From an uncultured Nitrososphaera sp. (GTDB lineage Archaea; Thermoproteota; Nitrososphaeria; Nitrososphaerales; Nitrososphaeraceae), in contig CAMLKF010000004.1 of NCBI GenBank assembly GCA_946480575.1, positions 1 through 62,474 of the forward strand: DNA of 62,474 nucleotides. Direction: 5' to 3'. Position numbers and translations under genes: made by a program. The notes beneath the pieces are model-generated. The model saw only the letters and a list, made by a program, of their open reading frames with translations. It was not told the DNA's origin and did not search any database. Below are positions 1 to 8,344 of this stretch, piece by piece. Position 1 is the stretch's first letter. Each line of letters starts with the position of its first letter.

Positions 1-720
1 CTTATACTTGAGCCAGAGTTTCAGCTGGTCGGCAAGCTCTTTTGTCAGGTAGTGTGTGCGCTCTACTCTTATCTTCGAGTATTCAGCCCGGAACGTCACT
101 TTGGGCACATCAGATTCAAGGTCTAAGTCCATGTTGCGCATGGCAAACGCCTCTATCGGCCTCGGGCCAAGGACTGCATGAAACAGCACCACAGTGGATA
201 GCTGGACGTCTTTGCAGCTATTAAGCAGCTTTGACACAGTCAATTTGTCGATTGCTGTTTTCTGCTTTCGGACCTTCTTTGGAAGCGAGACAAGTTCTCT
301 AAAGTCTTCGTTATTGATGTCGACTCCGCTCATTCTCAGACATTTGCGCGCAGTTTTGACTATCTGGACAATGTGGTTGGCTCCAAGGGCATGCTTACCA
401 GTCCTGCTCTGCCGCAAAAAGCTAGCAAATTCGGCCAGTGCGTCGTATGGGTCATTTTGGCCAGTCTTGATAGAGTCAATGAAAGCGTCAACTTCCTGTC
501 CTTCCTTTTCCTTGAAGATATAGAACGCAAACGCGGCAAGATGGGTGGTATAAGTCTTGGATGAAGACAAGCTGGCGGTCGCCTTGCGTGATAGATACTT
601 GTGGATGTACTTGCTTCTCATGAAGTGGGTCTTGCTTTCTTCTGTATATCCAAGCATCCTCTCAGGGTATGTCAGCCTAGTTGTTGCCGTTGGCGACTGT
701 GGTGGCTCAGAAGCTAACAT
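1..720 (-). CDS. Tyrosine recombinase/integrase-family protein, partial (C-terminus beyond the left edge)
   Basis: An open frame runs on the minus strand from an ATG at 718-720 to the window edge, 240 codons without a stop. Residues roughly 30-130 are helical and look like the SAM-like core-binding domain of archaeal integrases. Around residue 188 the segment LGPRPIEAFAMRNMDLDL matches box I of tyrosine recombinases, with the first catalytic Arg. It is followed by EYSKIRVERTHYLT, a stretch typical of archaeal integrase-like proteins. The remaining catalytic residues (His-x-x-Arg and Tyr) would lie outside the window, so activity cannot be judged. No attachment site or element boundary is seen next to it, and the downstream neighbours are housekeeping genes, so it may be a resident recombinase-like gene rather than part of an integrated element. 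Confidence 0.75.
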   Translation of the reverse strand, partial: MLASEPPQSPTATTRLTYPERMLGYTEESKTHFMRSKYIHKYLSRKATASLSSSKTYTTHLAAFAFYIFKEKEGQEVDAFIDSIKTGQNDPYDALAEFASFLRQSRTGKHALGANHIVQIVKTARKCLRMSGVDINNEDFRELVSLPKKVRKQKTAIDKLTVSKLLNSCKDVQLSTVVLFHAVLGPRPIEAFAMRNMDLDLESDVPKVTFRAEYSKIRVERTHYLTKELADQLKLWLKYK

Positions 721-832
721 GTGTCTTTTTTCCTCTCCTTTGGTTGCATACGGGCTGGATTAGAGAAGTATCTACACAGCACAGAGCTTACATAACGATT
801 AAATCTACACTTTTTATTGCATATCATTTAGT

Positions 833-1852
833 ATGGCAGCAGAGATCAGGGTTGCCGTCATTGGGGTTGGCAACGTAGGCTCTACGTTTGTGCAGGGTAT
901 CGATTACTACAGCAACGGCAAGAACACGGTTGGCTTGTGGCACCAGAAGGTTGCAGGTTTCAAGCCGGCAGACGTCAAGGTAGTCGCCGCGTTTGACATC
1001 GACCCGGCGAAAGTAGGCAGAAGCCTCGCCGACGTGGCGAGCGGAGAGTACCATGACGTAAAGGATTCTAAAGTCAGGATCAGCTGCGGTATTCTGGCTG
1101 ACAGAATTGACAAGGTGCAGAACCCGTCTACTGCTTCTGCAGCCGATGTTGTCAAGGAGCTGCAAAAGTCAGGCGCGCAGCTAGCTGTCAACCTCATTTC
1201 TTCTGGAACGGACAAGACCTCGCTAGAGTATGCCAACGCAGCCCTGAAGGCCAATGTAGCATTTGTAAATGCCACGCCGGCCAAGGTAGCCACCAACGCG
1301 GCACTTGCAAAGAAATTCTCTCAGAGCAGGCTTGTGCTTGCAGGCGACGACCTGCTGAGCCAGTTTGGCGGAACCGCCTTCCACAAGGGCATGATCGACT
1401 TTATGGTAGAGCGCGGCGTGCATGTTAACAAGAGTTACCAGCTCGACGTCGGCGGCAGCGCAGAGACCAAGAAAACTATGGACGAGCGCATCAGGATGAT
1501 GAAGCGCTCGATGAAGACGGGCTCAATAGGCATGGAGGCGCCATACAGATTCGAGTCAGTGGCAGGCACCACTGAATACACAGACTTTCTAGGCGACTCT
1601 CGCAACAGCTACTACTGGATGTCAAGCGAAGGGTTCCTTGGGAGCAACATTGTGATGGACCTGACACTTAGGACAAGTGATGGGGCAAACGCCGGCAATG
1701 TCCTTTTGGATGTGGTCAGGGCTATAGGAAGAGCCAAGCGCGCAAAAGCAGGCAAGGCTTCTGAAGTAATAAGCGCATACGGCTTCAAGAATCCACCCAA
1801 ACCCTACAAGATCCGCGAGGCGTATACAAGCTTTACCAAGATGTTTACCTGA
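833..1852 (+). CDS. ino1: L-myo-inositol-1-phosphate synthase (Ino1 family)
   Basis: The 339-residue protein converts glucose-6-phosphate to inositol-1-phosphate with NAD, the entry step to inositol phospholipid headgroups in archaea. The N-terminus has a Rossmann fingerprint (VIGVGNVGS, about residues 9-17). Downstream motifs FVNATPA and GDDLLSQFGGT correspond to the family's catalytic and dimer region. Length agrees with short archaeal and actinobacterial Ino1 proteins rather than the roughly 530-residue eukaryotic form. A T-rich TATA-like element (about 809-820) lies some 20 bases before the ATG, which suggests a nearly leaderless transcript. The gene stands alone, divergent from the partial integrase gene. 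Confidence 0.88.
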   Translation: MAAEIRVAVIGVGNVGSTFVQGIDYYSNGKNTVGLWHQKVAGFKPADVKVVAAFDIDPAKVGRSLADVASGEYHDVKDSKVRISCGILADRIDKVQNPSTASAADVVKELQKSGAQLAVNLISSGTDKTSLEYANAALKANVAFVNATPAKVATNAALAKKFSQSRLVLAGDDLLSQFGGTAFHKGMIDFMVERGVHVNKSYQLDVGGSAETKKTMDERIRMMKRSMKTGSIGMEAPYRFESVAGTTEYTDFLGDSRNSYYWMSSEGFLGSNIVMDLTLRTSDGANAGNVLLDVVRAIGRAKRAKAGKASEVISAYGFKNPPKPYKIREAYTSFTKMFT

Positions 1853-1929
1853 TCGAATAGAAAGAACAGGGTTACAGGATGCCGCTTGGCACCCCTAGTT
1901 CTAGGTTGTGCGATGCTACTACTATCTCT

Positions 1930-2282
1930 CTAAGGCAACCCGGTGGCGGTATGCTCTGCTGATTGAATTAAAATCTGGGAGATATTGCCGCCCTCTGCGA
2001 CCTGTTTCGCCACCTGCGTAATGTCCTAGGTCACATCGCCGCCTTGGCCAGCTCTTAGCTGCTCTGCCAACTGTGCAATCGATTGCGACACTTCGCCGCC
2101 ATCCTCTGCAGCTGTTGCTGTTCTGGCCACTTGCTCGACTTGACCGTCATCTGAAGCCGTTGCTTTTGCTGCCAGGGAGCCGTTTATGTAATATTTTGGC
2201 TGACGTCGGCAGTTGGGGCAGTGGTAGCGGTAGTAGCGTTATCAACGCCATCTGTCGCATTTGCAGTTGTTGGCGGTGCTGT
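1930..2282 (-). pseudogene. Decayed C-terminal repeats of a secreted Gln/Ala-rich protein
   Basis: Downstream of the TGA that ends the next gene (2283-2930), reading continues in the same frame for some 30 codons of Thr/Ala-rich sequence to a TAA. In shifted frames the same repeat type then returns: fragments such as SQSIAQLAEQL and DITQVAKQVAEGG strongly resemble the intact repeat AIAQIAEQVAEGDDIS upstream. TGA, TAA and TAG all interrupt the array, with at least one frameshift. The simplest reading is that the protein was once longer and its distal repeats are decaying. A second, separately decayed paralogue is also possible. Confidence 0.6.
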
Positions 2283-2930
2283 TCAGTTTGTAGTTTCATC
2301 GTCTTCTGTTCCAGTAGTAGTAGCATTTTGTTCCACGACCTGAACCACTGCCTGCGAGATGTCGTCACCCTCTGCCACCTGCTCGGCGATCTGTGCGATA
2401 GCCTTCTCGACATCATCACTATCGTCGCCTTCCTCATCAGCAATTGCCTGTTGCTGGACAAGCTGGAATATTGACTGTGAGACTTGACCCTCCCTGTTTG
2501 CAGCCACTTGCGACCCAAGCTGAGTGATTGCTCGATCAGCTATGCTCGAGCTTGTATTTTCAGCTATTTGGTCAGCTAATTGCTCCAGCACTTGCCTTAT
2601 TTCGTCTTCGTCTCCAGCCTGAGCTTCTGCGACTTGGGATTCTATCTGGTCGACTGTTTGCTCCGTTTCTGACTGCTGCGCGAATGCAGAGAGCTGGAAT
2701 GCAGGTACAATTCCAAGAACCATTACCAAGGGCAATAATATTGCCGTGGCCAACAAAGTACTAGGTTCTGATGGTTGATGATGACGTTGTTGTTTGTTAC
2801 TACCTTCTAACTTTGAACCAAAAACCATTGGAGCAGTTGCATACTCATCGCTTATATGAAATGCACAATTTGGATCTGACGGAGTCGATCCTTTTTTATT
2901 ATTGTCTATCTGTTCACAAATGACAAACAA
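2283..2930 (-). CDS. Predicted secreted repeat-containing protein, probably truncated
   Basis: I do not recognise a family. The 215-residue product has a hydrophobic segment (about residues 59-84) ending in AFAQQ, which looks like a signal peptide with Ala-x-Ala cleavage. The true start may therefore lie inside the listed frame, for example at the Met near residue 35. The mature part is acidic, Gln/Ala/Glu-rich and helical, with degenerate repeats of the form QxxxxxxQxAEGDxxSQA. No catalytic motif is seen. Related repeat fragments follow downstream in broken frames, so this is probably what remains of a longer exported protein. Confidence 0.55.
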   Translation of the reverse strand: MFVICEQIDNNKKGSTPSDPNCAFHISDEYATAPMVFGSKLEGSNKQQRHHQPSEPSTLLATAILLPLVMVLGIVPAFQLSAFAQQSETEQTVDQIESQVAEAQAGDEDEIRQVLEQLADQIAENTSSSIADRAITQLGSQVAANREGQVSQSIFQLVQQQAIADEEGDDSDDVEKAIAQIAEQVAEGDDISQAVVQVVEQNATTTGTEDDETTN

Positions 2931-2951
2931 AAAGACTCGACCACTTTTTCT

Positions 2952-3095
2952 GCCGTAAGGGCGCTACAGCAATCAAATGAGCGCAAAGTCATCCAGATAA
3001 AATAGAAGGAAAAACTCAAGATACTCGAGGATGAAACATCAAGGGCTCAAGCAGGAATAGCCTGGGCCTCGGTTGTTGGAGGCTGTGAGCCTTGA
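2952..3095 (+). pseudogene. Possible short coding remnant
   Basis: In one frame this gap reads as two coding-like pieces separated by a TAG: a Gln/Arg-rich piece (RALQQSNERKVIQIK), then KILEDETSRAQAGIAWASVVGG, ending at TGA. It has no convincing start codon and no promoter. It looks like the decayed tail of a small helical or membrane-anchored protein, but a chance frame cannot be excluded. Confidence 0.25.
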
Positions 3096-3122
3096 GTCCT
3101 ATGCCAGCCTGATGATACGCAC

Positions 3123-3410
3123 TCATTCGCCTTTCAAAAACAGCATTTGGGGCAAATTGGCATTAGGATTTTCTTTACGGGCTTGTGTATGCACCATTTC
3201 AATAAATTTCCTTGCATGATTAAGATCAGGGGTAGTAAAAATGAATAAAATCTCATCTGGATCATCCGCATTTCTCCATACATGCCTTAGGACTAAACCC
3301 TGCTCAGCATGTTTGAGTGCGTCAGCTTTCAGGACATTTTTAATGTCCTCCATTTTCACTCCTCTAATTCTTGCTAAAATGTGGTCCATAATATTACGAC
3401 TGATTGTCAC
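3123..3410 (-). CDS. Conserved hypothetical protein, 95 aa
   Basis: A compact soluble protein with no signal peptide or membrane segment. The core LRHVWRNADDPDEILFIFTT followed by LNHARKFIEMVH has the strand-loop-helix pattern of small ferredoxin-like alpha/beta folds (for example Dabb-like or YCII-like families), but the match is too weak to name a family. It sits alone, convergent with nothing obvious and divergent from thi4 about 80 bases away. It is probably a real gene, because composition and amino-acid use are protein-like throughout. Confidence 0.55.
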   Translation of the reverse strand: MTISRNIMDHILARIRGVKMEDIKNVLKADALKHAEQGLVLRHVWRNADDPDEILFIFTTPDLNHARKFIEMVHTQARKENPNANLPQMLFLKGE

Positions 3411-3493
3411 AAGAGTAGATAAAAGTTAGGACGGACCAAGCGGAGGTTGCGAGACTTTAAACTATTAATATCCATCATAAGGCATAGCTCTTC

Positions 3494-4306
3494 ATGGCCA
3501 GAATATTCACCGATGTGAGCGAGAAAGAAATCACACGCACGATAGTAGAAATGTTCAATGAGACCATGAGAGAATATACCGATTCTGATGTCATTATAAT
3601 TGGATCCGGCCCCGCCGGCCTGACCGCAGGCAGGGATCTTGCAAGGATAGGCGTCAGGACCCTCATTGTAGAGCAGAACAACTACATCGGCGGCGGGTAC
3701 TGGGTCGGCGGATACATGATGAACCCGGTTACGGTGAGGGCGCCGGCTCAAAAGATATGGGATGAGCTTGGCGTTCCATATAGGAAGATAAATGAGGGGC
3801 TGTATGCCACGTGGGGCCCCAATGCGTGCTCAAAACTGATAAGCGCAGCCTGCGACGCCGGCGTGCGCTTTTTGCAGCTGACAAAATTCGACGACCTTGT
3901 GCTCAAGAACAAGCGCGTCTGCGGAGTGGTAGTGAACTGGATGCCTGTGTCGGCGCTGCCAAGGAACATTACCTGCGTCGATCCAGTTGCTCTTGAGAGC
4001 AAGATAGTTATCGACGCGTCCGGCCACGACTCTGTCGCTGTAAGGCGCCTGATGGACAGGGGCTACGTAAAGTGGAAGGGCATGGACCCGATGTGGGTTG
4101 AAGGAGGCGAAGACGCAGTAGTCAACCATACCGGCGAGGTCTTCCCCGGTCTCATTGCGGCAGGCATGTCAGTCACCGAGACGCACGGCCTCCCAAGGAT
4201 GGGACCGACGTTTGGGGCGATGCTCCTATCGGGCAAAAAGGCAGCCGAAGTGGCCCTTGGCAAGCTGAAAGAGATGCCAAACCCGCCAAAGCTGAAGGTC
4301 AAGTAA
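3494..4306 (+). CDS. thi4: Thiazole biosynthesis protein Thi4 (thiamine thiazole synthase)
   Basis: This 270-residue FAD/NAD-binding protein makes the ADP-thiazole precursor of thiamine from NAD, glycine and a sulfur source. The dinucleotide fold is clear: VIIIGSGPAGLTAGRDLA at about residues 33-50. Archaeal and eukaryotic Thi4 features follow, including the conserved GGGYWVGGYMMN segment and the DASGHDS motif at 174-180. At residue 161 lies a Cys within NITCVDP, the place where yeast Thi4 has the Cys that gives up its sulfur and where some methanogen enzymes have His. The length is typical. A TATA-like element (about 3458-3470) precedes the ATG by roughly 30 bases. No thiamine riboswitch is visible upstream. 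Confidence 0.9.
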   Translation: MARIFTDVSEKEITRTIVEMFNETMREYTDSDVIIIGSGPAGLTAGRDLARIGVRTLIVEQNNYIGGGYWVGGYMMNPVTVRAPAQKIWDELGVPYRKINEGLYATWGPNACSKLISAACDAGVRFLQLTKFDDLVLKNKRVCGVVVNWMPVSALPRNITCVDPVALESKIVIDASGHDSVAVRRLMDRGYVKWKGMDPMWVEGGEDAVVNHTGEVFPGLIAAGMSVTETHGLPRMGPTFGAMLLSGKKAAEVALGKLKEMPNPPKLKVK

Positions 4307-4339
4307 GCAACCTTTTATTTTTACGCGTTCTTTGTATGT

Positions 4340-5098
4340 GTGTGTGTCAATCAGTTGGATTTTCGGTTCGTCCACCTTTATCCTGACGCTTCTTCAGCGC
4401 CCAAGCTAGACGGCAGGGCTGTTGCCAGCGAAATAGCAAAGGTTTTCCCAAGATGCAAAATTGACGTCAGGACTCCTTTTTTCAAGGATCTAGACATTGA
4501 AAAGATCGCCGAGCCTGCAAGGATATCAGACACCAAGCAGCCGTTTGAAAGGCAGCCAAGTCAGAAATCAAATGATGGCATAGTGCCGCTCTATGACGGC
4601 TTTGTCCTGCAGCGGTTGCTGGCTGCAAGGATTCCGGCTGCAGAGGGACATGCGGATCACATGCACATCATATTCACCAACATCCTGACGTGTACCTTCA
4701 GCGAAGACGACTGGCGCTACCATGGCCGCGCTGTCGTATGTGGCACGCCCTCGATAATTTCCACTACAGGGATAGTGGAGGCGCCGGCAAAGCCAAAAGA
4801 GTTCTACCTAGCGCAATTCGGAACGCACGACGTCGACAGCCTGAAAAGGCAGTTTGCCGGCAGGTTTATAGACTATGGCGACGATGACAGGATCACACTA
4901 GCAGCCGCAGGCTATGCCCTGCAGGCGCTGTTCTTCTTTGTCACAGATGGCGAGCCATTTTGCGACAACAAAGACTGCAGGCTATTCAACGCCCACTGGC
5001 AGGAAGATCTCATACGCACGCAGATCGGAAAGCCGGCGCTATGCGGCAAGCACCAGAGCATTGCCAATAAAGTTAATAGGAGAATTGGCACACGCTAA
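4340..5098 (+). CDS. Conserved archaeal protein with archaemetzincin-like C-terminal Cys motif
   Basis: A 252-residue protein of uncertain function. The N-terminal half reads as an alpha/beta domain. The C-terminal part (about residues 210-240) contains CDNKDCRLFNAHWQEDLI followed by CGKHQ, a Cys-spaced pattern like the extra zinc site at the end of archaemetzincins. No HExxH metallopeptidase motif is present, so proteolytic activity is not supported. It may belong to an archaeal metallopeptidase-like family, but I would not assign a reaction. It follows thi4 by 33 bases on the same strand and could be co-transcribed. The start is uncertain because the 5' end is a run of GTG/TGT repeats. Confidence 0.65.
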   Translation: MCVNQLDFRFVHLYPDASSAPKLDGRAVASEIAKVFPRCKIDVRTPFFKDLDIEKIAEPARISDTKQPFERQPSQKSNDGIVPLYDGFVLQRLLAARIPAAEGHADHMHIIFTNILTCTFSEDDWRYHGRAVVCGTPSIISTTGIVEAPAKPKEFYLAQFGTHDVDSLKRQFAGRFIDYGDDDRITLAAAGYALQALFFFVTDGEPFCDNKDCRLFNAHWQEDLIRTQIGKPALCGKHQSIANKVNRRIGTR

Positions 5099-5239
5099 AG
5101 TTTTTGCTCACTGAAGCTTACCTGCCAAATTTTTGGACTTTGCGCAATTTCCTTGGAATTCATGCATGCTTGTCGCGCTTGCCAAGTCGCTCCGAACGGA
5201 TTATTAAGAGGTCTTGAATTTGTCACCTTGTAACACAAC

Positions 5240-6220
5240 TTGTCTAACAGCGAGTCAAATGCTGGTGGCACCGCGCAAAAGCATTATGACGTGATAATAA
5301 TCGGCTCCGGCCCCGCCGGGTACACAGCCGGCGTCTACACTTCCCGAGCCAAGCTTGACACCCTTATTGTGTCAGGAACCCTGCCAGGCGGCCAATTGAT
5401 GACTACAAGCGAAGTCGAGAACTATCCCGGCTTTCCCAACGGTATATTCGGCCCCGAGCTGATGATGAACATGCGCCAGCAGGCTGAAAGGTTCGGCGCG
5501 GTCGTTGTAGACGACGAGGTGATAAAGGTCAACTTCAAGAAAAGGCCGCTTACCATCACTACGCATTCTGAAACGTATACATCAGAGGCGGTCATTGCGT
5601 GCACCGGCGCGTCGCCGAGGAAGCTCGGCATACCTGCAGAGCAGCAGTTCAGCGGCAGGGGCGTTTCCTACTGCGCAACCTGCGACGGCCCGTTCTTCAA
5701 GGGCGAGGACATCGTGGTCGTGGGCGGAGGCGACACTGCCATCGAAGAAGCGACATTTCTGACAAAGTTTGGCAAGTCTGTCAAGATAGTGCACAGGCGA
5801 GACAGCCTGCGCGCAAGCAAGATACTGCAGGAAAAGGCATTTGAAAATCCCAAGATCGAGTTTGTGTGGAACAACGTCGTGTCGGACATCAAGGGAGACA
5901 AAAAGATTGCGACGGTTCTTGTCAAAGACACCAAGAGCGGCGACGAAAAGACGATACAGGCAGGCGGCCTGTTCGTGGCAATCGGCCATGAGCCAAACAC
6001 GGAGATTTTCCAGGGCCAGCTGGAGCTTGACGACAAGGGCTACGTCATGCTCAAGAACCACACGAAGACAAGCGTCGAGGGAGTGTTTGCGGCCGGCGAC
6101 GTGCATGACCATCGTTACAGGCAGGCGGTTACCGCCGCGGGTTTTGGCTGCATGGCAGCCATCGACGTGGAGCGGTGGCTTTCTGAAAGAAAGCACAACA
6201 GCAAAAGCAGCAAGAAATAA
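5240..6220 (+). CDS. trxB: Thioredoxin reductase (NADPH)
   Basis: The 326-residue flavoprotein passes electrons from NADPH to thioredoxin in the cytoplasm. FAD-binding GSGPAG lies at residues 22-27, the redox-active CATC at 145-148, NADPH-binding GGGDTA at 162-167, and the closing FAD motif GVFAAGDVHD in the C-terminal third. All family hallmarks are present and the length is normal. Translation most likely begins at a TTG (5240), because the fold starts a few residues later and no ATG is available. A TATA-like element at about 5197-5210 lies some 30 bases upstream. It converges with cysteine synthase, leaving only 2 bases between the stops. Confidence 0.93.
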   Translation: MSNSESNAGGTAQKHYDVIIIGSGPAGYTAGVYTSRAKLDTLIVSGTLPGGQLMTTSEVENYPGFPNGIFGPELMMNMRQQAERFGAVVVDDEVIKVNFKKRPLTITTHSETYTSEAVIACTGASPRKLGIPAEQQFSGRGVSYCATCDGPFFKGEDIVVVGGGDTAIEEATFLTKFGKSVKIVHRRDSLRASKILQEKAFENPKIEFVWNNVVSDIKGDKKIATVLVKDTKSGDEKTIQAGGLFVAIGHEPNTEIFQGQLELDDKGYVMLKNHTKTSVEGVFAAGDVHDHRYRQAVTAAGFGCMAAIDVERWLSERKHNSKSSKK

Positions 6221-6222
6221 GA

Positions 6223-7227
6223 TCAGTTCAGGCTGTATGCCAGCTTGGATATGTGCTTGGCATTCTTGAGCGCTTTATCATATTCCTGCTCGCCCAGTAT
6301 GTTTTCCCTTGTGTATAGGCTTCTGAATTTCCTGCCGTCGTCAGCGAAAATGCCCACCACAACTCCATGGTCTAGGTTCTGCGCGACCTTCATCATGGAC
6401 GACATGACAGAGCCAGATGACGGCCCGACAAGCATGTTCTCCTTTTCCGCCAGCTGCCTCACTGCGTCAAACGAGTCCTTGTTGGTTGCCGTGATCCATT
6501 CGTCTACAACGCCAACGCGACGCTTGAACAGGTCAGGCATCGACGATTCCTCAAAATTGCGCAATCCCTGCAGGAGGTGGTTCGGCTGTGCCTGTATCGC
6601 AATGACACGGACGCCCTTGTTCTGTTCTTTCAAGAACGTTGCGGTGCCAGTTATCGTGCCGCCAGTGCCGCAGCCTGTGAGAAAGTGCGTCACTGTGCCG
6701 TTTGTCTGCTTCCAGATCTCCGGCCCAGTGCTTTCATAGTGCGCCAGAAAGTTGGCGTCGTTCTCGTACTGGTTGGGCATGTAGTAAATGTCAGGCCGTG
6801 GCTTTGAGATCGCCTTGGCAAGTGCGATGCTCTGGTCGGTGCCTGCGCCAACGCGCGGGCACAGGTCATCTGAGGTTTCATGGAGCGTGGCACCCAAGCG
6901 GCGCAAAATGTCCTTTGTCTCGTCGCTGACCCTTTCAGGGATTACGATTTCTATCTTGTATCCAAGCGCCGTTGCAATGCCTGTCAGTGCTATCCCGGTG
7001 TTGCCGGACGTCGGCTCGATGATGATACTCTTGTCCTTCTTCAGGACGCCCTTCTCTTCTGCATCCTTTATCATCCAATAAGCCGCTCTGTCCTTGACAG
7101 AGCCAAACGGGTTGTGCCACTCTAGTTTGGCGTAGAACTCGACATTCTTTGTTGAAAACGACTTTAATTCTACCAGCGGCGTCTGCCCGATGCGCTCGAC
7201 GACGTCAGGTCTTGCAACTGCTGTCAT
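6223..7227 (-). CDS. cysK: Cysteine synthase (PLP-dependent, CysK/CysM family)
   Basis: The 334-residue enzyme of fold-type II joins sulfide to an activated serine to make cysteine. The PLP-binding lysine is K45 in NPFGSVKDR. The substrate loop PTSGNTGI lies at about 72-79, and the phosphate-binding GTGGTITG loop near the middle. Which activated serine is used (O-acetylserine or O-phosphoserine) cannot be read from the sequence. It is the second gene of a probable two-gene unit with the TusA-like gene, 5 bases apart, which suggests the small protein helps supply or channel sulfur. Confidence 0.88.
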   Translation of the reverse strand: MTAVARPDVVERIGQTPLVELKSFSTKNVEFYAKLEWHNPFGSVKDRAAYWMIKDAEEKGVLKKDKSIIIEPTSGNTGIALTGIATALGYKIEIVIPERVSDETKDILRRLGATLHETSDDLCPRVGAGTDQSIALAKAISKPRPDIYYMPNQYENDANFLAHYESTGPEIWKQTNGTVTHFLTGCGTGGTITGTATFLKEQNKGVRVIAIQAQPNHLLQGLRNFEESSMPDLFKRRVGVVDEWITATNKDSFDAVRQLAEKENMLVGPSSGSVMSSMMKVAQNLDHGVVVGIFADDGRKFRSLYTRENILGEQEYDKALKNAKHISKLAYSLN

Positions 7228-7232
7228 GTCTT

Positions 7233-7472
7233 TTATTTCGCCTTCTTTATTATGAACTCAAGGTCCTTCTCGTTCTTGTTAACTGACAAAAGCTGGTGCC
7301 CGTTGCGGTTGACCCACCTTGAAATGTCCTCCTCTGACTCTGGGTCGTCGGCGACAATCTTTAGCACGTCACCTATCTTCAGGCGCTCTATCTCCATCTT
7401 TGTGCGAAACACTGGCTCGGGGCAGTACAGCCCTCTTACGTCAATCGATTTTGTAGGAGGAGAGGCACTCAT
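7233..7472 (-). CDS. TusA/SirA-family sulfur carrier protein
   Basis: A 79-residue protein of the TusA/YedF/SirA family, which carries persulfide sulfur on a conserved Cys. The signature DVRGLYCPEPVFRTK has the active Cys at residue 17 in the CPxP context. The remaining two-strand, two-helix pattern matches the family. It lies just upstream of cysteine synthase in the same direction with a 5-base gap, so a role in delivering sulfur for cysteine or cofactor synthesis is a reasonable inference. Archaeal members have varied partners, so the acceptor is not fixed. Confidence 0.85.
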   Translation of the reverse strand: MSASPPTKSIDVRGLYCPEPVFRTKMEIERLKIGDVLKIVADDPESEEDISRWVNRNGHQLLSVNKNEKDLEFIIKKAK

Positions 7473-7542
7473 TTTCTAACGAACGTAATAAAATTATAGC
7501 ACTGTTATATTAAATGTATGCGGCAGAGGCAGCACTACTTGC

Positions 7543-8289
7543 TCATCTGAACAGATCTCGCTCCTTTGGTCTTATAAGGAGTCTCGTCGAGGATTTTGCC
7601 GCCTTTTCAAACTTGTACCCTCTTACTATAGCCACTGGTACGCCGTCGGCCTTGCCCATTGCAAGCTCGGCAGCCGACGCCATCTCGTCTGCCACCGCTA
7701 TCTCGGTCACCCTCAACTTTCTGCCGTACATGTCGCGCGAGCCAATGTAGCTTCGGATAGGGTTGATGCCGGCAACGCCTATCGCCATGTTCGTCTGGCC
7801 GTTTCTAAATGGCCGGCCAAAGGTGTCAGTAATGATAATTGCCGCCTCTCTCCCTGCCTTCTTTTTGATGGCGTCTCTGAGCTGACTGGCTGACCTGTCG
7901 GGATCTACTGGCAGGAGCACTGCGACGTCACCCCGTATATTGCTCTGGTCCACACCGGCGTTTGCGCACACAAAGCCATGTTTTGTCTCTGACACGATTA
8001 TACCGTTCTGCGCCCGTAGGATTTGCGCCGACTCTTTCAGTATCAGTTCCATCACGCGCGGATCCTTGCCGTGCTCTTTTGCCATCCTGACAGCATCCTT
8101 TGAAGGCTTGACATTGGCAAGGCTAACCATCCGCCCCTCCGCCTTTGAAACAACCTTTTGTGTGATGACAAGAATATCTCCGTCCCTGATCTCCTGACGG
8201 TTCTGCTTTACCGCCTTGAGGACTATCGAGTCAAGCTCGTCAGGTGGCCTGACGTCGCCAGAAACCTTGATTGGTATTATCTGAATCAA
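7543..8289 (-). CDS. cofE: Coenzyme F420-0:L-glutamate ligase
   Basis: The 248-residue GTP-dependent enzyme adds glutamate residues to F420-0, completing the deazaflavin cofactor. Family features are visible along the whole length: the N-terminal GDILVITQKVVSKAEGR segment, GVDQSNIRGDVAVLLP in the middle, and the metal/nucleotide loop IITDTFGRPFRNGQTNMAIG. Length matches stand-alone archaeal CofE, without the extra reductase domain of bacterial FbiB. The presence of F420 biosynthesis is expected in thaumarchaea. It is a single gene, with no close co-directional partner. Confidence 0.92.
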   Translation of the reverse strand: MIQIIPIKVSGDVRPPDELDSIVLKAVKQNRQEIRDGDILVITQKVVSKAEGRMVSLANVKPSKDAVRMAKEHGKDPRVMELILKESAQILRAQNGIIVSETKHGFVCANAGVDQSNIRGDVAVLLPVDPDRSASQLRDAIKKKAGREAAIIITDTFGRPFRNGQTNMAIGVAGINPIRSYIGSRDMYGRKLRVTEIAVADEMASAAELAMGKADGVPVAIVRGYKFEKAAKSSTRLLIRPKERDLFR

Positions 8290-8344
8290 CCTACTCTACT
8301 ACAGAGCAGTTATTGAGAAAGGAGAGTTAAAAACAGGTCGGTTA

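Noticed and set aside
3411..3493. Possible thiamine riboswitch upstream of thi4
   Set aside because: The gap before the ATG is too short and holds a TATA-like element. None of the conserved thiamine-box segments is present.
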